Source of the DNA: Bacteroidota bacterium
Lineage (GTDB): Bacteria > Bacteroidota > Bacteroidia > Bacteroidales > FEN-979
Assembly (NCBI GenBank): GCA_026391775.1
Contig: JAPLDK010000074.1
Location: 177,669 to 241,668 of the forward strand
Length of the DNA stretch: 64,000 nucleotides
Direction of reading: 5' to 3'
Made by a program: the position numbers and the translations under genes
Notes under the pieces: generated by a model
Told to the model about the DNA's origin: nothing
Seen by the model: only the letters and a program-made list of their open reading frames with translations
Database searches by the model: none
Shown here: positions 45,401-51,001 of the stretch, in pieces
Layout: each line of letters begins with the position of its first letter
Numbering within the stretch: the stretch's first letter is position 1

Positions 45401-46411
45401 AGCTTTTATACCCTTGGTTTTACAAAGGTAAGCCTCAGTACGGGGAAAAAGAATATGATCATCGATTCCCTCTCAATAATTCCCAATTACCCCGGGGATG
45501 AATTTTACAAAAAATTGGGATACCAGATGGATATCTTTTCAGTCTCAGTTCCCAGGATAGAGTTATTCAGCCTGGAACTTGGAAAACTGATCTCCCAAAA
45601 ATCGCTATATGCAAAAACCGTCATTGTCACCAACCCGCATATTGAAACCTACCGGGATAAAAGGATAAAAAGGATAAGGCCAGGGAAACGTTATTTATTG
45701 CAGGCCCAGATCAGAAAAATCCCTATTCCGCTGACCATAGATACTGTTATCTTGAGGAACGGATATACAAGGTATGAAGAGCAGACCGGAAATGAACCTG
45801 GCCGTATATTTTTTGACAGGATGAATGCTTCGTTGCTGAACTTATCTAACGATACAGCTGTCCTGAAGAAAAACCGGATCATGTCGCTTGATGGCACTTC
45901 AAGATTCATGGGCAAGGGCCGTTTATCAGGTCATTACAGGTTTGATATGATCAATCCCCGGGATTCAGTATGGTGGATCGGAACAATTGATTCGGTTGAC
46001 CTGAAGGATATAAATCCAATGTTGACCAAGGTAATGCCGGCGAAAATCTCTCACGGATTTGTTGACAAGGCAAAACTTTCACTGGTATTGGCAAATGACG
46101 CAACAGCAGTCGGCAGTATTGAATTGTATTACCGGGACCTCTATGTTGAGTTGAGCCTGATTGAAGAAGGATCGTTCAAAAAACTTAAAAACGAACTTAT
46201 CACCGACCTTGCCAATCTTTTTTTGCCTGACGAAAACCCGGATTACCATGGAAAGTTAAGAAAAGGCATTATTTATTTTAATAGGGATACCACTAAGGGA
46301 TTTTTCAATTATGTGTGGAAGAGCACTCTCAGCGGCCTCAAATCTTCGGTCGGTTTTAATTCACAGGTTCAGATGCAAATAAAAAAGAACCTGAAAAGAA
46401 AGGCCAAATAA
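42467..46411 (+). CDS. Giant AsmA-like envelope protein
   Basis: A 1314-residue protein, starting at the ATG at 42467 (a TTG 24 bp upstream is less likely). A short basic cytoplasmic N-terminus (RHKKRRVLRILIRI) and one TM helix (LVILIALLILSAYILFNFF) are followed by about 1270 residues that alternate short beta strands with repeated D-S-(I/L)-x-(I/V) segments. This resembles the AsmA/TamB repeating-groove proteins that carry lipids across the periplasm. The final part (about 1140-1310: KVMPAKISHGFVDKAKLSLV; ELYYRDLYVELS) is like the AsmA C-terminal domain. A lipid-bridge role is inferred from the fold, not shown. It begins an envelope gene cluster with ftsX and uppP. Confidence 0.7.
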   Translation: MTEHEPRHKKRRVLRILIRIFSGLVILIALLILSAYILFNFFGTKFLREMIQKKIYATSQGLYTIDFSDLKINIFTRNISIYNFRLTPDTLLYQKLKNEGKAKKTLYKISYRELILRRINFREIWINKNIHLREMSLIKPEIVLMGFPDTLTSRKGRFKNVYEDVYPLASVIFREIQIDSIYVERARIISGMEGKPGKQAFGQYEFSAVLRDVAINPFSYYNHERVFYSRDIDFKVHNVKYSLTDSLYFIEAEEIGFNLKKSRIYGKNISLRPNFFSRRLSHARQGTFFQVDVPEFAIDGINLYAALTDEQVHLKKVILDYTRLKIFHNTSEEARAARLDPRHRKKQKPFNKADLFTVISGKLRSVQLDTLIIREASLEYFRNMYDRNPELRVARMDIAVEEFRLDSLASKRKDRIFYAKDFDLNLNEIVLRLRDQVHILNAGHVYISTKKKIVDIEGGMLYPDETMNLQDQESRKNTISVLLPDLQFNNIDLVKAFQKQDLVFSNLVVESPDVRFTRYRPSVNKEARFRKPGDFFEESNEDVVYDLLKKYVNSIRGDSIIVNNGFLGYHLYIDNLDQKISSGAFDLKMYEFLIDSVHGMNQQGYFYSKDFDFDIKSFNYISPDSLRQLKVSRLHISTKDSLIEADSISFDRTREPLTSEIRRKSNISVNFTVDNLFLQGLNHKKLFLEKVLQANLMMLDNPQLSLKAGDPVIFKPGGEDERIASSQGLVKFLNISKLIILKGDISFDGLERIKSSYFKLKDIDFSIQNLGMRLPDRGKMNGSMRFDSINLSVTPLRMIVMDSTYEVRCDNISLNSYPLDIEAKGVSIVPLMHIKRKTQDGAIIQAKIPRLSINDFYFDKALFERKWIIRSIVINNPEADVSLYSRKDKQAGKIPLALSYNQAVGSFSVDSILIKNARAKLHLHDNSSVKDYSVDDLQVSVMAFLLDSMNRDGKAGVPLFNAADISVSAKGRSFILKDSFYTLGFTKVSLSTGKKNMIIDSLSIIPNYPGDEFYKKLGYQMDIFSVSVPRIELFSLELGKLISQKSLYAKTVIVTNPHIETYRDKRIKRIRPGKRYLLQAQIRKIPIPLTIDTVILRNGYTRYEEQTGNEPGRIFFDRMNASLLNLSNDTAVLKKNRIMSLDGTSRFMGKGRLSGHYRFDMINPRDSVWWIGTIDSVDLKDINPMLTKVMPAKISHGFVDKAKLSLVLANDATAVGSIELYYRDLYVELSLIEEGSFKKLKNELITDLANLFLPDENPDYHGKLRKGIIYFNRDTTKGFFNYVWKSTLSGLKSSVGFNSQVQMQIKKNLKRKAK

Positions 46412-46465
46412 ATTTTCTGTAAATTCGCCAGGCTAACGAGAAGTGCGAATTAAGCAAGAAATCAA

Positions 46466-47350
46466 ATGGCTTTGCTCCCCCAGGAAGAACGTTATTTTCA
46501 GAGAAGGATAGCCACCTCCTATGTGACTACTTTGATCAGTACCACTCTGGTATTGTTCTTGCTGGGGCTGATAGGGCTTATCTTTCTTCATGCAAGCAAG
46601 CTGTCCGATTATGTTAAGGAAAACATCGGTTTTTCTATCATGATCAGGGAAGGCGTAAGGGAAGCAGGGATACTTGAACTGAAAAAACGGCTTGATCAGG
46701 AACCTTATGTCAAGTCAACCGAATATATACCAAAAGAAAGAGCCGCCGATCAGTTACAGGAAGAGCTTGGAGAAGACTTTATTGGATTCCTGGGATATAA
46801 CCCCCTCCTTCACAGCATCGACCTGAGGCTTAAAGCTTCCTATGCCAATGCCGACAGCATCAGCCGTATCGAACAGAAATTGCTTGCCAGGCCCGAGGTG
46901 AAAGAAGTGTTTTACCAGAAATCCCTTATAGACCTGATCAATAAAAACCTGAACAAAGTAAGTCTGGTGCTTCTGGGTTTTTCGGCCATTATGTTTTTCA
47001 TTGCCATCGTACTCATCAACAATACGATTCGCCTGGCCATTTATTCCAAACGCTTCCTCATCCGCAGCATGCAGCTCGTGGGAGCCACAGAAGGCTTTAT
47101 ACGAATGCCTTTCCTTGAAAAAGCAATTGCCAATGGGGTATTAAGTTCCCTGCTAGCGATCGGCATGCTCGTGTTAACTCTTTATTTCAGCATTGAGCAG
47201 TTGCCCGAATTACTTGCATTGCAGGATCCCATAAGGCTTGCGATACTGGTTGTACTCATCATTGCCATGGGAATCGGCATTTCCTGGAGCTCAACATATA
47301 TGTCGGTCAGAAAGTATCTCCGCATCAAAACGGACCTGCTTTACACCTGA
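46466..47350 (+). CDS. ftsX: Cell division protein FtsX
   Basis: The permease partner of FtsE, which in other bacteria activates peptidoglycan hydrolases at the division site. The 294-residue protein has a cytoplasmic N-terminus and TM1 at about 22-46 (TLISTTLVLFLLGLIGLIFL). An extracytoplasmic domain spans about 47-165, including YVKSTEYIPKERAADQLQEE, which is typical of FtsX. Three further TM helices follow in the FtsX domain (LLGFSAIMFFIAIVLINNTI; LVGATEGFIRMPFLEKAI). ftsE is not adjacent, as is common in Bacteroidota. It is followed by the DUF3098 gene, uppP and truB, an order seen often in this phylum. Confidence 0.92.
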   Translation: MALLPQEERYFQRRIATSYVTTLISTTLVLFLLGLIGLIFLHASKLSDYVKENIGFSIMIREGVREAGILELKKRLDQEPYVKSTEYIPKERAADQLQEELGEDFIGFLGYNPLLHSIDLRLKASYANADSISRIEQKLLARPEVKEVFYQKSLIDLINKNLNKVSLVLLGFSAIMFFIAIVLINNTIRLAIYSKRFLIRSMQLVGATEGFIRMPFLEKAIANGVLSSLLAIGMLVLTLYFSIEQLPELLALQDPIRLAILVVLIIAMGIGISWSSTYMSVRKYLRIKTDLLYT

Positions 47351-47393
47351 TTGTCAGAAAATTTCATATTTTTGTGGGCCTAAATTGATTTTC

Positions 47394-47687
47394 ATGGACA
47401 AGAATAAAAAACCGGTTACTGCAAAAAAACCGGCTGAAACAGCAAAACCTGCTCCCACGGCTAAGCTTGGCGAATTTGCTTTCGGGAAAGAGAATTATCG
47501 CCTGATGCTGATCGGTTTGTTTTTTATTGCATTGGGATTCCTGCTTATGATTGGCGGAGGAACCGATGACCCCAAGGTATTCAGTTATGATCTCTTCAGT
47601 TTCCGCCGCATTACCCTGTCACCGATCCTGATCCTTGCCGGTTACGTGATCGAGATCTTTGCCATTATGAAAAAACCCAGGGATTAA
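47394..47687 (+). CDS. DUF3098 membrane protein
   Basis: A 97-residue protein. The start is the ATG at 47394 (MDKNKKPVTAKKPAETAKPA); a longer frame upstream runs inside ftsX and is not used. The first 30 residues are Lys/Ala/Pro-rich and disordered. The DUF3098 core follows (FAFGKENYRLMLIGLFFIAL) with two TM helices, at about 35-53 and 75-92. Between them lies GGGTDDPKVFSYDLFSFRRI. The family occurs almost only in Bacteroidota, between ftsX and uppP; its function is not known, and its place suggests cell-wall or division work. The stop overlaps the uppP ATG by one base (TAATG). A -7-like TATTTTTG is at 47367-47374. Confidence 0.87.
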   Translation: MDKNKKPVTAKKPAETAKPAPTAKLGEFAFGKENYRLMLIGLFFIALGFLLMIGGGTDDPKVFSYDLFSFRRITLSPILILAGYVIEIFAIMKKPRD

Positions 47688-48490
47688 TGACGGTTCTGCA
47701 GGCCATTATCATGGCAATAGTGGAAGGGCTCACCGAGTTCCTTCCGATATCCAGTACAGGTCATATGGCTTTGACGGGAGCCGTTTTGGGAATAGAAAAG
47801 GAAGGATTCACCAAGCTTTTCATCGAAACAGTCCAATTTGGTGCCATTATATCCGTAATCGTGCTTTACTGGCGCAAATTCCTGAATTTTAAGAAGCTGG
47901 ACTTTTACCTGAAACTTTTCATAGCCTTTATTCCCGCAGCTATTGTGGGTGTGTTGCTGAAAAAACGCATTGAAGCTGTGCTCGAAAGTCCCATATTCAT
48001 TACTGCGATCATGTTCCTTGGCGGGATCCTTCTTCTTTTTGTCGACAACTGGTTTAAAAACTCCACAGTTTCGGAAGAAGAAAAGATCACTTACAAAAAC
48101 TCTTTGGTTATCGGGCTTTTCCAGTTGCTTGCTGTTGTCTTCCCGGGTTTCAGCCGCAGCGCTGCGACTATAATAGGAGGAATGCAGCAGAAACTCAACA
48201 GAACTATGGCTGCCGAATTCTCTTTTTTCCTGGCAGTTCCAACCCTGGCCGGCGCTTTTGCAAAAAGTTTATGGGATGCATACAGGCAAAACCCTGAGCT
48301 TCTTAACCAGCATAATATCAACATGATAATCCTTGGGAATATCGTTGCATTCATTGTTGCAATCATCGCCATAAAAGGATTTATCACTTTTCTGATCAAG
48401 CATGGTTTCAGGCTGTTTGGCTGGTATCGCATTATCGTAGGCATTCTGCTACTTGTGTTCCTGCTCACTGGGCATAGTTTAAGCCTTTAA
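47687..48490 (+). CDS. uppP: Undecaprenyl-diphosphatase
   Basis: UppP (BacA) dephosphorylates undecaprenyl pyrophosphate, recycling the lipid carrier used for peptidoglycan and surface glycans; its overproduction gives bacitracin resistance. The protein has 267 residues with about eight TM helices. The two conserved motifs are visible: (E/Q)GLTEFLPISSTGHM near residue 14-27, with the catalytic Glu, and PGFSRSAATIIGGM near 157-170, with the catalytic Arg. It overlaps the DUF3098 gene by one base and is followed by truB after 2 bp, so it is part of the same transcript. Confidence 0.97.
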   Translation: MTVLQAIIMAIVEGLTEFLPISSTGHMALTGAVLGIEKEGFTKLFIETVQFGAIISVIVLYWRKFLNFKKLDFYLKLFIAFIPAAIVGVLLKKRIEAVLESPIFITAIMFLGGILLLFVDNWFKNSTVSEEEKITYKNSLVIGLFQLLAVVFPGFSRSAATIIGGMQQKLNRTMAAEFSFFLAVPTLAGAFAKSLWDAYRQNPELLNQHNINMIILGNIVAFIVAIIAIKGFITFLIKHGFRLFGWYRIIVGILLLVFLLTGHSLSL

Positions 48491-48492
48491 TT

Positions 48493-49200
48493 ATGGGCCT
48501 TCAGTTTGAACAGGGCGAGATCCTCCTGATCAATAAGCCTTACAAATGGACATCGTTTGATGTTGTTGCAAAGCTACGCTCTCTCATCCGTACATATCAG
48601 CATATAAAAAAGATTAAAATTGGGCATGCAGGCACTCTGGATCCCCTGGCTACCGGTCTTCTGATCATCTGCACTGGAAAGTTCACAAAACGTATTGATG
48701 AATTCCAGGGGCTTGAAAAGGAATACACAGGAGTATTCCGGTTAGGGTCAACAACTCCTTCATTCGATCTTGAAACGCAAACCGACAAGGAATTACCATT
48801 TGAGCATATTACAGCAGAGCAGATCATGCAGGCAGTGAAGCAACTTAGCGGCTCATACGACCAGACACCCCCGGTGTTCTCAGCCAAGAAAATAGGAGGC
48901 CGCAGGGCGTATCAATATGCCCGTTTGGACCAGGAGGTAGAGATCAGCCCCAATCATGTTACAGTATCCGGGTTTGAATTAACCCAGGTCAATTTGCCAT
49001 ATCTTTGTTTCAGGATCAGCTGCAGCAAGGGTACCTACATACGTTCCATTGCAAGAGACCTGGGAGTTCTTTTAGGCTGCGGTGCGCATCTCACCGAACT
49101 TTGCCGTACACGGATCGGATCATTTTCTCTCAGGGACGCATGGGAAATGGAAAATATCAGCCAATCCTTATTTTTCAACGGGGATGTAACAGATTTATGA
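48493..49200 (+). CDS. truB: tRNA pseudouridine(55) synthase
   Basis: TruB makes pseudouridine 55 in the T loop of nearly all tRNAs. The 235-residue protein is normal for Bacteroidota, which lack the longer C-terminal PUA region of E. coli TruB. Visible motifs: ILLINKPYKWTSFDVVAKLR, catalytic Asp50 in GHAGTLDPLATGLLI, KEYTGVFRLGSTTPSFDLET, and CSKGTYIRSIARDLG. Its stop codon overlaps the ATG of a small broken ORF by four bases (ATGA). In many Bacteroidota queA follows truB; here tadA follows. Confidence 0.97.
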   Translation: MGLQFEQGEILLINKPYKWTSFDVVAKLRSLIRTYQHIKKIKIGHAGTLDPLATGLLIICTGKFTKRIDEFQGLEKEYTGVFRLGSTTPSFDLETQTDKELPFEHITAEQIMQAVKQLSGSYDQTPPVFSAKKIGGRRAYQYARLDQEVEISPNHVTVSGFELTQVNLPYLCFRISCSKGTYIRSIARDLGVLLGCGAHLTELCRTRIGSFSLRDAWEMENISQSLFFNGDVTDL

Positions 49201-49383
49201 AAAAAATAATAACCAACGGTCTTGTTTTTTTTGTTTTTTGCTGCCGGATTGCTCTATTTCGGGAAACCCGCACTCAACCCTCGTCAAGCCCGTTCCGCAT
49301 TTGAAAACAGGATGAAGACAATCACGGATGACATCTGGAAAAAGCATCATAGGAGAGAAAAAATTCATGATCTATTAACATGA
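49197..49383 (+). pseudogene. Small one-helix membrane ORF interrupted by a one-base frameshift in a T run
   Basis: The ATG at 49197 overlaps the truB stop (ATGA). The frame reads MKKIITNGLVFFVF and then leaves the natural frame in T-rich DNA (T8 at 49225-49232, T6 at 49234-49239), ending after 35 codons. Removing one T restores a 61-codon ORF. It continues AAGLLYFGKPALNPRQARSA, then FENRMKTITDDIWKKHHRRE, and ends HDLLT at the stop 49381-49383, which overlaps the tadA ATG (ATGA). Both junctions being coupled strongly supports a real gene. The product would have one N-terminal TM helix and a basic soluble tail. It is a recent pseudogene, a sequencing slip or a programmed frameshift. I do not recognise the family. 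Confidence 0.65.
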
Positions 49384-49841
49384 AAACCGTTTCATTTCAA
49401 CTGTTCTCGGATGAATACTTCATGAATGAAGCGTTGAAAGAAGCGCATAAAGCCTCTGAAAAGGACGAAGTACCTGTAGGGGCAGTAATTGTTTGTGAGA
49501 GACGTATCATTGCCCGCACCCACAATCTTACCGAAACGCTGAATGACGTCACGGCTCATGCGGAGATGCAGGCGTTTACCTCAGCCTCGGATTTCCTGGG
49601 AGGGAAATACCTGAATGAATGCACATTGTATGTGACCCTGGAACCGTGCATCATGTGTGCAGGGGCTTCATTTTGGACCCAGATCGGGAAAATAATATAT
49701 GGCGCAAAGGATGACAAGAGGGGCTATACTTTGATCAATCAGCCGCTTTTGCATCCAAAAACATCGGTTGTAAGCGGGATACTTGAAGATGAATGTAAAC
49801 GCCTTCTCAAATCATTTTTTATCCGGAAGAGGAATAAATAA
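49380..49841 (+). CDS. tadA: tRNA adenosine(34) deaminase / nucleoside deaminase
   Basis: A 153-residue CDA-fold deaminase. The zinc site is His60 with catalytic Glu62 in TAHAEMQAF, and Cys90-x-x-Cys93 in LEPCIMCAGA. In bacteria TadA turns A34 to inosine in tRNA-Arg(ACG). DDKRGY near the end matches TadA-type sequences. Guanine deaminases look alike, so the name is likely but not absolute. The start ATG overlaps the stop of the small ORF at 49197, which ties it to truB; two tRNA-modifying enzymes are thus in one transcript. The class II aldolase gene follows after 7 bp. Confidence 0.92.
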   Translation: MKTVSFQLFSDEYFMNEALKEAHKASEKDEVPVGAVIVCERRIIARTHNLTETLNDVTAHAEMQAFTSASDFLGGKYLNECTLYVTLEPCIMCAGASFWTQIGKIIYGAKDDKRGYTLINQPLLHPKTSVVSGILEDECKRLLKSFFIRKRNK

Positions 49842-49848
49842 TACTGTG

Positions 49849-50721
49849 ATGAAACAGAAGATAATAAATGTTGATTTAAAAGTGAATCTCGATCCACTGA
49901 TCAATTTCACCCAGGGTATTTTTCAAAAGAAGGAAGTAAAAATCCTGACCGGGGAACTGTCCAGAATTGCAGGATATCTCTGGGACAGAAGGTGGGCTGA
50001 GAGGAATGCCGGCAATATTTCTGTTAATATAACATCCTTATTTTCCGCCAAGGATCTGGACAAATTTTCCACGTATCCTTTTCTGCCCCTGCCCAGGGAA
50101 TATGCCGGGCTTAAACGCCAGTTGCTGCTGATCACTTCGGCAGGCTCCAGGATGCGCGACATAGCAATGGATCCCCTTGAGGAGGTCTGCCTGGTTTACA
50201 TCAGCGATTCCTCAACTGCATATCATATAATAACTCCTGAGAGAATAGAAAAAGAACCGATGCCCACTTCTGAATTGCCAACTCATCTTGCAATTCATGA
50301 AATGCTTTGCCGGACCGGCGCACCTGAGAAGGCCCTCGTTCACTCCCATGTCACCGAGCTTATCGCCCTTACACATAACTCACGGTTTCTCTCTGCCGAA
50401 TCACTTACCGGGATACTCTGGAAGATGCATCCGGAGACGGTTATGCTGCAGCCAAAAGGATATGGGTTCGTACCTCACACCATACCCGGCACGGAGAAAA
50501 TAGCGACTCTTACAGCACGTTGTTTCGAGAAAACGCCGGTTGTAGTCTGGGAAAAGCATGGGGCCATGGCAATCGGAAAAACGATTTCGGAAGCCTTTGA
50601 TGAGCTTGACCTTGCTGCCAAAGCTGCAGGTATTTACCTCAATTGTGCCCGTACAGGATTTGTACCCGATGGACTGACTGATGACGAAATCAGGGAGATC
50701 AGGCAACATTATTGTTTGTAA
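49849..50721 (+). CDS. rhaD: Class II aldolase, rhamnulose-1-phosphate aldolase-like
   Basis: Start ATG at 49849 (MKQKIINVDLKVNLDPLINF); the longer frame upstream overlaps tadA and is not used. The 290-residue protein resembles RhaD (274 in E. coli), which splits L-rhamnulose 1-phosphate into dihydroxyacetone phosphate and L-lactaldehyde. The zinc ligands are visible as His165-x-His167 (ALVHSHVTELIALTH) and His237 in WEKHGAMAIG. NISVNITSL near residue 50 matches the N-G-N-x-S phosphate-binding part only roughly (AERNAGNISVN). No other rha genes are near and it follows tadA, so a different sugar phosphate is possible. Its end overlaps the next minus-strand gene by 23 bp. Confidence 0.83.
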   Translation: MKQKIINVDLKVNLDPLINFTQGIFQKKEVKILTGELSRIAGYLWDRRWAERNAGNISVNITSLFSAKDLDKFSTYPFLPLPREYAGLKRQLLLITSAGSRMRDIAMDPLEEVCLVYISDSSTAYHIITPERIEKEPMPTSELPTHLAIHEMLCRTGAPEKALVHSHVTELIALTHNSRFLSAESLTGILWKMHPETVMLQPKGYGFVPHTIPGTEKIATLTARCFEKTPVVVWEKHGAMAIGKTISEAFDELDLAAKAAGIYLNCARTGFVPDGLTDDEIREIRQHYCL

Positions 50722-50992
50722 AACCTGATTCTGTCTGAGTGGTCTCAGGCGCGGCCGTCTTTCTTTTTTTTGTCTTTTTTGCCTGCAGATATTTTTTACC
50801 CCCGTATATCGCGCCGATCCCCAATAGAATACCAAGCCCGCCGTCGATGGGAGCACCCGCCGGACCCTGATTCCCGCCCACGCCATGTTCCCCGGGAGGG
50901 GGAGGAGGCCCGGGTTCATCGCTGAATGCAGGTAATGCAGCCCACATCATTAAACCACATCCCAGCACTATCAGCTTTACTATTGTCTTCAT
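50699..50992 (-). CDS. Small protein with Pro-rich linker and PID-type C-terminal sorting signal
   Basis: A 97-residue protein of four blocks: signal peptide about 1-24 (ending PAFSDE), a low-complexity linker with EPGPPPPPGEHGVGG, the motif APIDGGLGILLGIGAIYGGK which is a short hydrophobic helix opened by P-I-D, and a basic end KKTKKRKTAAP. Signal peptide, linker, short motif, helix and basic end is the architecture of a C-terminal sorting tag, like PEP-CTERM. From memory NCBI names such Bacteroidota proteins PID-CTERM. Nearly all of the protein is linker and signal. It lies 9 bp downstream of the large T9SS gene on the same strand. Its role is unknown. Confidence 0.7.
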   Translation of the reverse strand: MKTIVKLIVLGCGLMMWAALPAFSDEPGPPPPPGEHGVGGNQGPAGAPIDGGLGILLGIGAIYGGKKYLQAKKTKKRKTAAPETTQTESGFTNNNVA

Positions 50993-51001
50993 AGTATAGA
51001 A

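Noticed and set aside
49197-49304. Natural 35-codon ORF as the real small protein
   Set aside because: The end (CRIALFRETRTQPSSSPFRI) is not plausible after a TM helix, whereas the shifted frame gives a smooth protein that ends exactly at the tadA start.
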